Shown here: piece after piece, positions 1-8,450 of the stretch
Numbering within the stretch: position 1 is the stretch's first letter
Layout of the letters: the number at the start of each line of letters is the position of its first letter
Assembly: GCF_001273775.1 (NCBI RefSeq)
Contig: NZ_CP011801.1
Location: 4,256,001-4,320,000, forward strand
Source of the DNA: Nitrospira moscoviensis
GTDB taxonomy: Bacteria > Nitrospirota > Nitrospiria > Nitrospirales > Nitrospiraceae
Length of the DNA: 64,000 nucleotides
Reading direction: 5' to 3'
The notes under the pieces: model-generated
Seen by the model: only the letters and a program-made list of their open reading frames with translations
The model's database searches: none
Told to the model about the DNA's origin: nothing
Made by a program: the position numbers and the translations under genes

Positions 1-2
1 CC

Positions 3-209
3 AAAATGTTCCTGGGCCAGGACGAACGGGCGATGAAGAACCTGGCCGTCGGCCTGCGGCACAAACCGTCGTCGATGTTTCTGGGCGACGCCGACATGCC
101 GGCCAAGTGGTACTACAAGCTGAAGGCCGCCTACCTGACATCCGTCCAAACCGGCCAGCCGATGGACCATCCCCTCAAAGAGCGAGTCACGCTGCGGTGG
201 AGAAGCTGA
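3..209 (+). CDS. C-terminal end of an unidentified protein (partial)
   Basis: The frame is open from the window edge and ends at a stop at 207-209, so this is the 3' end of a gene starting upstream. About 68 residues are visible, basic and without membrane segments, ending in LKERVTLRWRS. I do not recognise the family. It faces the antiporter gene on the opposite strand, 40 bases away. An internal ATG at 6 exists but nothing supports it as the true start. Confidence 0.5.
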   Translation, partial: KMFLGQDERAMKNLAVGLRHKPSSMFLGDADMPAKWYYKLKAAYLTSVQTGQPMDHPLKERVTLRWRS

Positions 210-249
210 ATTCGACGCCCGTCCCCGACATGGCGGGCTCCGATCGGGG

Positions 250-2250
250 TCATTCCGAAGCCAAGATCAACCCCATAGCCCGTCGGATCTGATCACGGCT
301 GCCCAGCAGCACGATGATATCGCCCGCCTGCAGCTTCGTCTTTTCGGACGGATTCGATTCCGTGACTCCCCCTCGGGTCCAGGCGATGATCGACGCGCCG
401 GTGCGCGGCCGGACGGCCAGTTGCGCGAGCGTCTTGCCGGCCGCCGGCGAATCCTCCTCGATACGGCAGGTTTCCACTTCCACATCGCTCAGCGTGCCGC
501 CGCGCAGATGGTGCGCGAGCTCCGGCAGCTCGCTCCGCCGCAGCAAGGCATAGCCCTCCCGCCGGATCTGCTCGGCTTTCCGCATCACGAACTCCTGCGG
601 CATATTGTAGGTCCGCAGCACCAGCGCGAAAATTTCGATCGAGGTTTCGAACTCCTCCGGGACGACGTCGTCCGCCCCCAATTGATGCAGCTCTTCCAGC
701 TCCCGCAAGTACCGGGTGCGCACCACGATATGGATTTTGGGGTTCAGCCCCCGCGCCACCTGCACCGTGCGGCGCGCCATGAAGGGATCGGAGATCGCCA
801 CGACCAAGACCTTGGCGTCTTCGATCTTCACGTGCCGCAGCACGTTGGGATTCGTCGCGTCGCCGTAATAGAGCGGCACGCCGTGCTGCGTCTCCCGGCG
901 CACCGTGTCTCCGTCCAGGTCCAGGGCGATATAGGGAATCTCGGTTTCGCCCAACACCCGGGCGAGGTTCCGCCCGTTCAGCCCATAGCCGACGATGATG
1001 ACGTGGTCCTTGATGCGGAGATGCCGCCCTTCCGCTTCCAAGACGTGGGCCGTGGTCCGCGTGGGAAACCACCCGCGCACCCGCTGCACGGCCTCGACCC
1101 GCCGGGCGAGATGCGGCGACCACTGCATGAGAAACGGGGTGATGATCATCGAACAGACCGAGACGGCCAGAAACACCTGATAAGGCGCTCCAAGCAGCAG
1201 CCCGTTCTCCTGCCCGACCTGCGCCAGAATAAAGCTGAACTCCCCGACCTGCGCCAGTGCGACGCCGGCCATGACGGCGGCCCTCGGCGGCGCCGCGACG
1301 GCGAGCACTGCGCCCGCGCCCGTGAGGAACTTGACGACCAGGATCACGCCCAACAAGCCGGTCACCACCAAGGGATACTGAAGCAACACGCGCCAGTCCA
1401 TCAGAATGCCGATCGAGACGAAAAAGAGACTGTTGAAGCTGTCGCGGAAAGGCAGGACTTCAGCCATGGCCTGATGGCTGTACTCGGACTCCGAAATGAC
1501 CAGGCCGGCGATGAACGCGCCGAGTGCGAGGGACAACCCGCCGAGCGAGGTGAGCCAAGCGATGCCCAAACACAGCACGATGATGGTCAAGAGAAAGAGC
1601 TCGCGGCTGCGGCTGCGGACGATATGCTCGAGCAATTTGGGGACGGCATACCAGGCGGCGGCCACGACGAGGGCCACGACGGCCGCCGATTTGGCGAGCG
1701 TGAGCACAATCGATACCGCCGCCCCTTCGTTGGGACTGGCCAGAATCGGGACGAGCAGAATCATGGGCACGACGGCCAGATCCTGAAACACCAGAATGCC
1801 GATCGTCGCCCGGCCGTGAATGGAATCGGTTTCCCCGCTCGCCGCCAAGGCCTTGAGGACGATCGCGGTGCTGCTCAGAGACAGGAGGAATCCCCAAAAC
1901 ACGGCCTGCTGCCACGCCAGTCCGGCGGTCATCGCGGCGATCCAGACGACCAGGACCACGCCGCCGACTTGGATGGGCGCCGCGATGAACAACAGCCGGC
2001 GCAGCGAGGCCAGTTGGACCAGCGAGAACTCGATCCCGATCGTGAACAACAGGAGGACGACGCCGATCTCCGCGAGGGTCTGCACCGTCCCGATATCCGA
2101 GACCAGATGGAAGCCGTGCGGCCCGATGAGCGAGCCGGCCACCAGAAAGCCCGCAATCGAAGGCAGGCGAAACTGATGGAACACGAACACGACCGCGATC
2201 GACACCGCGAAGATCACCAGCAGATTGCTGAGCACCGTGTAGTCGGTCAT
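250..2250 (-). CDS. Kef/YbaL-type CPA2 cation:proton antiporter with RCK domain
   Basis: A 666-residue inner-membrane antiporter of the CPA2 family. Residues about 5-385 are a dozen hydrophobic segments typical of the Na+/H+ exchanger fold, with the conserved FLLSLSSTAIVLK and GALIAG-type (LALGAFIAGLV) stretches. Residues about 415-530 form a TrkA-N/RCK Rossmann domain starting HVIIVGYGLNGRNLARVL, with the GxGxxG nucleotide site. Residues about 570-655 form a TrkA-C domain. By family it exchanges K+ or Na+ for protons and is gated by a nucleotide or glutathione adduct; which ion is used cannot be told. ATG at 2250 is chosen over the in-frame TTG two codons upstream. The gene stands alone. Confidence 0.9.
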   Translation of the reverse strand: MTDYTVLSNLLVIFAVSIAVVFVFHQFRLPSIAGFLVAGSLIGPHGFHLVSDIGTVQTLAEIGVVLLLFTIGIEFSLVQLASLRRLLFIAAPIQVGGVVLVVWIAAMTAGLAWQQAVFWGFLLSLSSTAIVLKALAASGETDSIHGRATIGILVFQDLAVVPMILLVPILASPNEGAAVSIVLTLAKSAAVVALVVAAAWYAVPKLLEHIVRSRSRELFLLTIIVLCLGIAWLTSLGGLSLALGAFIAGLVISESEYSHQAMAEVLPFRDSFNSLFFVSIGILMDWRVLLQYPLVVTGLLGVILVVKFLTGAGAVLAVAAPPRAAVMAGVALAQVGEFSFILAQVGQENGLLLGAPYQVFLAVSVCSMIITPFLMQWSPHLARRVEAVQRVRGWFPTRTTAHVLEAEGRHLRIKDHVIIVGYGLNGRNLARVLGETEIPYIALDLDGDTVRRETQHGVPLYYGDATNPNVLRHVKIEDAKVLVVAISDPFMARRTVQVARGLNPKIHIVVRTRYLRELEELHQLGADDVVPEEFETSIEIFALVLRTYNMPQEFVMRKAEQIRREGYALLRRSELPELAHHLRGGTLSDVEVETCRIEEDSPAAGKTLAQLAVRPRTGASIIAWTRGGVTESNPSEKTKLQAGDIIVLLGSRDQIRRAMGLILASE

Positions 2251-2440
2251 GGTCAATCGTTACCCATCGCCGGCCTACGGCGGGCGACGGCGTAAACCGA
2301 AGCTCCACATCACACAATCACGAAATCACTACCTCGTACTTCCATGAGGTACGCAGGATACCCTAGGCCTGTGAGCGCGACAAGGCAAAGCTGCTTGTCC
2401 TCCCGCCGGTTCTTGGTTACAGTGCGCGCGGCAGGCGCCG

Positions 2441-3157
2441 ATGATCCAGGCCATCCTCTTCGATTTCAACGGAGTCATTGCGGACGACGAGACGTCGCAC
2501 TTCGTCTGTTTCCAGCAGGCGCTGGCGGAATTCGGCCTCTCGATCACGGCCGACCGGTACTATGGGACCTATCTGGGCATGGACGAGCGCACCTGCACGG
2601 CCCTGTTGCTCGCCGCCCGCGACGGCCGAGGCGATGCGGCGCGCGTTCGGCCGATCATGGAGCGCAAAGCCGCACTGTTCGCCGATTACACCGCACAGCA
2701 CCCACCGTCGCTGTTTCCCGGCGCGGCGCAGTTTGTCGAACGGGCGCGGGAGCACTATCGACTCGCCCTCGCGTCCGGCGGCAGGAGAGCCCAGATCGAC
2801 CGCGCCTTAAAAGGGACGGCGATCGAGCGCGACTTCGAGGTGATTGTCTCCGCAGAGGATTGCCCCATCGGGAAACCGGATCCCGCCATCTATCTGCTGG
2901 CCTTGGAGCGGTTGAACGAGCAGGCGGGCCGCAGGGCGCTGAAGCCCGAGCACTGTCTGGTGATCGAGGATTCGAAAGCCGGCATTCGGGCCGGCCGCGC
3001 AGCAGGCATGACGGTGCTCGCCTTGTCCACCACCTATCCGGAAGCCGAACTCGCCGAAGCGCACGCCGTTCTGTCCGATCTCGAGCGAGCGCCTCTCCCC
3101 CTTGATGTCCTCTTCAGCAACCCCGGGCGGTCGGCGATTTCACCCTTGTCCGGATGA
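2441..3157 (+). CDS. HAD-superfamily hydrolase (beta-phosphoglucomutase-like)
   Basis: A 238-residue soluble HAD hydrolase of subfamily IA (phosphatase or phosphomutase on a small phosphorylated metabolite). Motif I is ILFDFNGVIADDE at residues 5-17. Motif II is around LALASGGRR, the motif III lysine lies in CPIGKPDP, and motif IV is LVIEDSKAGIRAG. The odd point is DFN in motif I: the usual second Asp (general acid/base of phosphatases) is Asn. The cap helices follow motif I, as in beta-phosphoglucomutase and phosphonatase relatives. Substrate unknown. Single gene, ATG start, no strong ribosome site seen. Confidence 0.85.
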   Translation: MIQAILFDFNGVIADDETSHFVCFQQALAEFGLSITADRYYGTYLGMDERTCTALLLAARDGRGDAARVRPIMERKAALFADYTAQHPPSLFPGAAQFVERAREHYRLALASGGRRAQIDRALKGTAIERDFEVIVSAEDCPIGKPDPAIYLLALERLNEQAGRRALKPEHCLVIEDSKAGIRAGRAAGMTVLALSTTYPEAELAEAHAVLSDLERAPLPLDVLFSNPGRSAISPLSG

Positions 3158-3308
3158 CATTCGTTCAAACCGGCCACCAGTCTGGATTTCCCCCTCCAAA
3201 GAGGCATAGACTGACAAAACGGGCATTGCGTAGGGTGTGCCTGCCACTCACGCGAACACCAGGGGCGATCAGGCCATGCGCTCTTCGCCACAAACTTGGA
3301 GGTGCCCG

Positions 3309-3875
3309 ATGCGATTCATGCACCTGTCTCTGTTCTCCGCCGCGCTTGCGCTCCTGACGCCGCTCTCCTCGTTCGCCGATACGCCGCCGGTCCCGAGCGA
3401 GCCGACGACCACGTGGGAATGCCCCCAAGCCGATGGGACATCGCTCTACACGAACAAGGAAAAAGCCGGCTGCCGCGCCATGGTGCTGAAGCCGCTGTCC
3501 GTGGTGCCGAGTTTGGAGCACATGCCGACGATTCCCCGCCCCGTATCCGCGCCCCCGCCCTACCAGATGCCGGCGTCCCCGCTCGGACCTTCCGGAGCGG
3601 ATCGCCAGCAGGTGCCGGATTGGGCGCGCGACTGGTATGCCCGCATCGCGCCGTCAAGCTCCGTGCAGGAAGAAGTCTGCTCGCTCTATTCGGAGTGGCT
3701 CCATCTCGTGCAGAAGACCCGCGGGGGATTCTTTTTCGGCACGGATCCGAACTACGGGGGGGACGTGACGGGGCGCAACCAGCGGGGGCCGAGCTACTCG
3801 TTCTACGACAACGCGCGCTACATCGCGTTGAACAGAATATTCGGTACGGGATTCGTGCCGATCGGTTGTCCGTAG
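3309..3875 (+). CDS. secreted protein of unknown function
   Basis: A 188-residue protein with a clear N-terminal signal peptide (MRFMHLSLFSAALALLTPL, cleavage likely after SSFA). The start is set by GGAGG at 3298-3302, six bases before the ATG; an in-frame ATG at 3237 lacks one. After the signal comes a short segment with WECPQADGTSLYTNKEKAGC, which resembles the pair of cysteines and Tyr-rich strand in small DUF4124-like periplasmic proteins. A proline-rich linker and a Tyr/Phe-rich C-terminal half without recognisable motifs follow. Converges on the epimerase gene 8 bases away. Confidence 0.65.
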   Translation: MRFMHLSLFSAALALLTPLSSFADTPPVPSEPTTTWECPQADGTSLYTNKEKAGCRAMVLKPLSVVPSLEHMPTIPRPVSAPPPYQMPASPLGPSGADRQQVPDWARDWYARIAPSSSVQEEVCSLYSEWLHLVQKTRGGFFFGTDPNYGGDVTGRNQRGPSYSFYDNARYIALNRIFGTGFVPIGCP

Positions 3876-3883
3876 AGCGGCGG

Positions 3884-4906
3884 TCAGACCTTATAAAACT
3901 CCCGGTACCACTTCACGAACCGCGGGATTCCCACCTCGATCGGCGTGGCCGGCTTGAATCCAACGTCGCGCGACAGGTCCTCGATGTCGGCATACGTGGC
4001 CGGCACGTCGCCGGGCTGCAGGGGCAGGAGTTTCTTCTCCGCCTTTTTCCCGATCGCCTCCTCCAACACTTCGATAAAGCGCAGCAGCTCCACCGGCTGA
4101 TGGTTGCCGATGTTGTACACCCGCGCCGGCGCGGCGCTGGTGCCCGGATCCGGCTTGTCGCCGGACCATGACGGGTCCGGCGCGGCGGCGCGGTCCAGCG
4201 TGCGCACGACCCCTTCGACGATATCGTCCACGTAGGTGAAATCGCGCTGCATCTTGCCGTGATTGAACACCTCGATGGGCTTTCCTTCGAGAATCGACTT
4301 CGTAAAAATGAACAGGGCCATGTCGGGGCGGCCCCACGGCCCGTAGACGGTGAAGAAGCGGAGGCCGGTGCAGGGCAACCTGTACAGATGCGCGTAGCAA
4401 TGGGCCATCAACTCGTTCGCCTTTTTGCTCGCGGCATAGAGGGAGACCGGATGGTCGACGTTGTCGTGGATGGAAAACGGCATGTGGGTATTGCCGCCGT
4501 ACACCGAGCTCGACGAGGCGTAGACCAGATGTTCGATCCGGCCATGCCGGCATCCTTCCAGGATGTTCATGAAGCCTTCGATGTTGCTCTCGGTATAGGC
4601 GTGGGGATTCACGAGCGAGTAACGCACGCCGGCCTGCGCGGCCAGATGCACGACGCGGCTGAACGGCTGCTCGGCGAAAAGGTCCCGCATGCCGTTGCGG
4701 TTGGCCAGGTCGAGCTTGATGAAACGGAACCGCTCATGCGGCGTGAGCTGCGCCAGGCGGGCTTGTTTGAGGCGGACGTCGTAATAGTCGTTGAGGTTGT
4801 CGAGGCCGACGACCTCATCGCCCCGGTCCAATAGCCGCTGAGCGACGTGGAACCCGATGAACCCGGCCGCGCCGGTGACCAGAATCGGAGCCTTCGACCC
4901 GCCCAT
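3884..4906 (-). CDS. NAD-dependent sugar epimerase, UDP-glucuronate 4-epimerase type
   Basis: A 340-residue extended short-chain dehydrogenase/reductase. The NAD site is ILVTGAAGFIGFHVA at residues 8-22, the catalytic region is ASSSSVYG followed by YAASKKAN (Tyr-x3-Lys), and FFTVYGPWGRPDMA is the substrate-loop signature of UDP-glucuronate 4-epimerases (CapI/LpsL group). It should supply UDP-galacturonate or a related sugar nucleotide for capsule or lipopolysaccharide. The start is supported by AAGGAG 5-10 bases upstream of the ATG. UDP-glucose 4-epimerase is the main alternative. No other polysaccharide genes are adjacent. Confidence 0.88.
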   Translation of the reverse strand: MGGSKAPILVTGAAGFIGFHVAQRLLDRGDEVVGLDNLNDYYDVRLKQARLAQLTPHERFRFIKLDLANRNGMRDLFAEQPFSRVVHLAAQAGVRYSLVNPHAYTESNIEGFMNILEGCRHGRIEHLVYASSSSVYGGNTHMPFSIHDNVDHPVSLYAASKKANELMAHCYAHLYRLPCTGLRFFTVYGPWGRPDMALFIFTKSILEGKPIEVFNHGKMQRDFTYVDDIVEGVVRTLDRAAAPDPSWSGDKPDPGTSAAPARVYNIGNHQPVELLRFIEVLEEAIGKKAEKKLLPLQPGDVPATYADIEDLSRDVGFKPATPIEVGIPRFVKWYREFYKV

Positions 4907-4932
4907 ATCTTCTCCTTGGAAAGGGAACGATC

Positions 4933-6561
4933 TTATGTCCGGCCGCTCTGCTTCATAAACGGCGGCTCGCCATGGTCCAACCGGAACAGAGCCAGCGGCG
5001 ACAACCGTTCACCCGTCGCCACTACCTGCATACGGCCCTCACCGGCCGCCCGATACACATCGAACGCACGAGCGTAATGATACGCACAGCCCTGCGCTTC
5101 GAGAAGGCCTTTCAGTTTTTCGGGCGGCTCCCAATGGGCGGTGAGCAGCGCCGTCCGGGCCGGATTCCGCCGGCTGAACATGAAGGACAAATGGTCCGGA
5201 TACCAGTCGGCGCCGCCGGTGGCGTAGGAGACGAAAAGCCGGGCCCCCGCCGCGGCGCAGACCTCGGCCAGATAGGCATTGGTCAGGTAGCCGTTTTCGC
5301 CCACATCCAGCCACTTACCCGGATGCGACAACGGCGCATGAGCCGCATAACTTCTGAGCTCGAGCAGCTGTTGCTGCGAAGCGCACACGAGCGGGACGGG
5401 TCCGTACTTGTCCGCCAACTGTCGGATCACTCCGTCCTTGAGCGCCGAACGCCCATCGTTGGTCGGCCCGCTGTCGGCGTGCACGAGCACGTTATGCCCG
5501 CGATCGGTGACGAGGTAACAATTTCTTGGCATCTCCAGATCGCATGGGTCTTCTCCATAGAAGGGAACGGAGATGACCGCACCGCCCTCGAAGGGATAGC
5601 TGTCGCCGTGCGCCAGTTCGACGATGCGCCCGAATCCCAATTCGCGCAGCAAGGAAAGATAATCGTAATAGAGCTTCTTGCGGTTGCGGCGGCTGGGGAC
5701 GACGATGGGCGTCTCCTTCGGCAGATGCAGCAGAGTGCGCGGGTCCACATGATCGTCATGATCGTGCGTGAGGAACACGGCCGCCGGCTTCGGCAGGAGC
5801 CCGCCCCACAATGAAGGCAGGGACGACTCGGCGAACCAGGGCAACAGCCAGGGATCGAACAGGAACACTTGGTCGCGCTGCCGGTACAAGAGGGCGGCAT
5901 GGCCCAAATGGACGAGGTCTTGATCCTGGACGACGTCGAACCAGTGTCGGCGAATGGAGCTCGTCGGCGCGCTCACCAGGCACTCATACTGGGAGAGCGA
6001 TTCCATGAGCCGGATCAGCACGGCCTGCGCCTCACGCGGCGCGGTCACGACGACGGTCTTGATTTCTTCCGTCCGGTGCGTCCCATCCAACAGCCCCAGG
6101 ACCTTGCCGACGAGGGGACCCAGCGGCCGCTGATCGAAGCCGAGGGGAATCGCCTGGCGTTTGACGGAATGGAAGATCCGCAGCCCGCCGTTCGTCACCG
6201 TGGCGGACTTGGTGGGGTCGGTCGGAAATTCCCATTGAAACGTGCCGTCCGGTTTTCGCCCGCACCGGATGTGCTGGCGCAGGTAGGGCCGCGCGCTCAC
6301 CAGCTCGGCATAGGCGTCTTCGAGACGCCGTTGGCGCTCGGGATCGTCCAGCGGAGCGCGCTTCGAAAACACGTCGCTGATCGCCGTGTCGATGGAGCTG
6401 GCCAAGAGACGATGCGCTTCATGCAGGGCGGCGACGACCTCCGGGGCCACGCCCGCGACGAAGGGAAAGGGGCCCGGCGCTTCCCCGCTTTCGAATTGCA
6501 CCCAGCACCAGGGGGCCAGGCTCACATAATGCTGTTGTGGCAGTCGGTCCCAGATCGTCAT
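4933..6561 (-). CDS. MBL-fold metallohydrolase with N-terminal PqqD-like region
   Basis: A 542-residue cytoplasmic protein. The C-terminal half (about 225-500) carries the metallo-beta-lactamase signature FLTHDHDDHVD, a later strand LVHADSGPTND and other metal-ligand candidates, so a binuclear metal hydrolase is likely. Around residue 150 the stretch VGKVLGLLDGTHRTEEI resembles the PqqD/peptide-recognition winged helix found in enzymes that modify peptides. The first 130 residues are unrecognised. The substrate is unknown; in some relatives MBL domains act in cofactor or RiPP-type pathways, but no precursor or radical-SAM gene is next to it. The VOC gene upstream on the same strand is separated by a repeat. 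Confidence 0.7.
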   Translation of the reverse strand: MTIWDRLPQQHYVSLAPWCWVQFESGEAPGPFPFVAGVAPEVVAALHEAHRLLASSIDTAISDVFSKRAPLDDPERQRRLEDAYAELVSARPYLRQHIRCGRKPDGTFQWEFPTDPTKSATVTNGGLRIFHSVKRQAIPLGFDQRPLGPLVGKVLGLLDGTHRTEEIKTVVVTAPREAQAVLIRLMESLSQYECLVSAPTSSIRRHWFDVVQDQDLVHLGHAALLYRQRDQVFLFDPWLLPWFAESSLPSLWGGLLPKPAAVFLTHDHDDHVDPRTLLHLPKETPIVVPSRRNRKKLYYDYLSLLRELGFGRIVELAHGDSYPFEGGAVISVPFYGEDPCDLEMPRNCYLVTDRGHNVLVHADSGPTNDGRSALKDGVIRQLADKYGPVPLVCASQQQLLELRSYAAHAPLSHPGKWLDVGENGYLTNAYLAEVCAAAGARLFVSYATGGADWYPDHLSFMFSRRNPARTALLTAHWEPPEKLKGLLEAQGCAYHYARAFDVYRAAGEGRMQVVATGERLSPLALFRLDHGEPPFMKQSGRT

Positions 6562-6648
6562 GGTCGTGATGCGTGACGCGTGACGCGTGACGCGTAAGGC
6601 CCCGGCATCCGTTCATGTCTCAGCTGGTCACCAGTCACGTGTCACCCG
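6562..6648. repeat. intergenic repeat built on GTGACGCGTGAC units
   Basis: The 87-base gap between two minus-strand genes holds four tandem copies of GCGTGAC (about 6570-6597), followed by complementary GTCAC units (CACCAGTCACGTGTCACCC), so the two halves can pair as a hairpin. The same vocabulary fills both nxrA-nxrB gaps at 19188-19273 and 26291-26376, which marks a dispersed intergenic repeat family. Confidence 0.7.
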
Positions 6649-7077
6649 TCACTTCCACTCCAGCTTGCTGATCGTCGGTTCATACAGGGCTTGAATGACA
6701 TTGCCGTCGGGATCGGAAAAATAGAACGAGTAGCTGCCGTCCCGGTGTTGCTTCGGCGGCTTCACGATGCGGCCGCCGAGCTCCTCTATCGCAGGCGACA
6801 CCGTCCGGTACATGCGGTCGACCGCCTGCGGCGTCTCCAGGATCACGCCGACATGGTCCAGCAACTGGCTTCCCGGCGGCCGGTAGGACGGCAATTCGTG
6901 CGGCGCGATCTGATGCAGCGCCAGGTTGTCCGAGCCGGAGCTGAAATACACGTTGTCGGGATCCGGCTCCCAGACCACGTTCATCCCGAGCAATTGCTCA
7001 TAAAATCGCCGGGACTTCGGCAGGTCGGTTACACGCAGCGCCAGATGGCGGAGTCCTTGATGCAGTGGGTTGGCCAT
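6649..7077 (-). CDS. VOC-family (glyoxalase/bleomycin-resistance fold) protein
   Basis: A 142-residue single vicinal-oxygen-chelate domain. It has the pattern GLRHLALRVTDLPKSRRFYEQLLGM at the start and DGSYSFYFSDPDGNVIQALYE at the end, with metal-ligand candidates His11, His67 and Glu near the C-terminus. Proteins of this type range from lactoylglutathione lyase to dioxygenases and metal-binding resistance proteins, and the reaction cannot be assigned. It is divergent from the SUMF1-fold gene, with a 139-base shared upstream region. Confidence 0.8.
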   Translation of the reverse strand: MANPLHQGLRHLALRVTDLPKSRRFYEQLLGMNVVWEPDPDNVYFSSGSDNLALHQIAPHELPSYRPPGSQLLDHVGVILETPQAVDRMYRTVSPAIEELGGRIVKPPKQHRDGSYSFYFSDPDGNVIQALYEPTISKLEWK

Positions 7078-7216
7078 AGTGTCGTCGCCGCCGGTGAATT
7101 GTATAGTAGGGAGCCCCGCCGCCGCCCGTCAACGGAAAATCCGCCTCTGTGGCCGAGCCGACCGGTGTGGTACGATGGCGTTCCTCAACGCCACGCCAAC
7201 AAAGGAGATCGGTCTC

Positions 7217-8044
7217 ATGTATGCGTCGATTCGAGCAGTGACGATGGCCACGGTAGCCGGGATATCCACGTTGTCGCTCGCCGCGGGACTCGAAAAGGAG
7301 ATCACCGGCAAGGACGGGGCGCCGATGGTGCTCGTGCCGGCCGGTCCGTTTCCCATGGGCGTCCCGCAAGGGGATCGCGACGGGGGGCGCGACGAATATC
7401 CGCGTCACGAGGTCTTCGTCGACGACTTTTACATCGACAAGTACGAAGTGACCAACGGCCGGTATGTGCAATTCGTCACGGCCACCGGACACCGCGTCCC
7501 GCAGAATCCCAAGAACCCGACCCGCAATCTCTGGCAGGGCGACCAGATTACCGAGTCGCTCGCTGAGCGCCCGGTCGTCAACGTGGACTGGCACGACGCC
7601 GAGGCCTACTGCAAGTGGGCGGGCAAGCGGCTGCCCACGGAAGCCGAATGGGAAAAGGCGGCCAAGGGCACGTCCGACCGCCGGTTCCCCTGGGGCAACG
7701 TCGAGCCGACCAACAAGCATTTGAACTTCAACCAACAGTGGATCGGCGAAAAAACGCTGATGCCGGTCGGCAGCTACGAAGCCGGCAAGAGCCCCTACGG
7801 CGCCTACGACATGGCCGGCAATGTCTGGGAATGGGTCCACGATTGGTACGACCCCCGCTACTACGAGAAGAGCCCGGCCAAGAATCCCAAAGGTCCGGAG
7901 ACCGGCACGAAGCGCGTCCTCCGCGGCTCCGGGTGGCAGAACGAAACCCCCACCGTCCGGATTTTCACCCGCGTCGAGAGCGAGCCGACCGTACGGAATG
8001 AATCGACGGGATTCCGATGTGCCGCCGATGCAATTAAAAAGTAA
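7217..8044 (+). CDS. exported SUMF1/formylglycine-generating-enzyme-fold protein lacking the active-site cysteines
   Basis: A 275-residue protein with a signal-like N-terminus (MYASIRAVTMATVAGISTLSLAAG) and a complete FGE/SUMF1 fold: MVLVPAGPFPMG, FYIDKYEVTNGRY, YCKWAGKRLPTEAEWEKAA, MAGNVWEWVHDWYD, RVLRGSGWQ and STGFRCA. AAAGGAG at 7201-7207 sets the ATG. The loop that holds the two catalytic cysteines in true formylglycine-generating enzymes has none here, so oxidation of a sulfatase cysteine is unlikely. By fold it may bind a ligand or partner, like NirV-type proteins seen next to nirK genes. A paralogue lies at 33763-34677. Confidence 0.85.
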   Translation: MYASIRAVTMATVAGISTLSLAAGLEKEITGKDGAPMVLVPAGPFPMGVPQGDRDGGRDEYPRHEVFVDDFYIDKYEVTNGRYVQFVTATGHRVPQNPKNPTRNLWQGDQITESLAERPVVNVDWHDAEAYCKWAGKRLPTEAEWEKAAKGTSDRRFPWGNVEPTNKHLNFNQQWIGEKTLMPVGSYEAGKSPYGAYDMAGNVWEWVHDWYDPRYYEKSPAKNPKGPETGTKRVLRGSGWQNETPTVRIFTRVESEPTVRNESTGFRCAADAIKK

Positions 8045-8046
8045 AA

Positions 8047-8411
8047 ATGCAAAATGAAAAAACTCGTACAAGCCGGGATATCGTTGAACGCACATTCTCT
8101 TACGCGCTTCAGATCATTCAGCTTTGCAGACACATTGAACAGAAATCGGGCATCTCTCGGGGTCTCGTAATCCAAGTTCTTCGATCCGGGACATCAATAG
8201 GTGCGAACGTCGAAGAGGCTCAGGCTGGTCAAAGCAAAGGGGATTTCGTCAGCAAGATGGCTATTGCGCTAAAAGAAGCGCGGGAGACGCGCTAGTGGCT
8301 TCGCTTGATCCGGGAATCAGGCCGCTCGATATCCTTGTCAAGGAAGCAGCAGAGCTTTCCAACATCATCGGAGCAATTATCGTTAAGACGAGAAGGGCGT
8401 CTAGCTCTTAG
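8047..8411 (+). pseudogene. four-helix-bundle (23S rRNA intervening-sequence/S23 type) protein, broken
   Basis: The first 82 codons read as a normal S23-type four-helix-bundle protein (RTFSYALQIIQLCRHIEQ, then LRSGTSIGANVEEAQAGQSK and IALKEARETR). They then meet TAG at 8293-8295, where the family continues with a Tyr-Trp-Leu-Arg pattern. Translation past the stop gives WLRLIRESG. After a frame change near 8320-8328 the family C-terminus resumes as DILVKEAAELSNIIGAIIVK and ends at TAG 8409-8411. So there is one nonsense change plus one indel. AT-rich arms flank it (8031-8066 and 8413-8445) and form an imperfect inverted repeat in a GC-rich genome, as expected for an inserted element. Confidence 0.85.
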
Positions 8412-8450
8412 CCTTTTGAATTTTTAATTTTCCATTTTTCATTCGCCGCC

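Noticed and set aside
421..2295. A 624-codon plus-strand frame opposite the CPA2 antiporter
   Set aside because: Composition (Asp, Arg, Gln, His) is that of an antisense frame; the minus strand encodes a clear membrane transporter.
7217..8044. A genuine formylglycine-generating enzyme with a sulfatase partner
   Set aside because: The catalytic cysteine pair is absent and no sulfatase gene is nearby.
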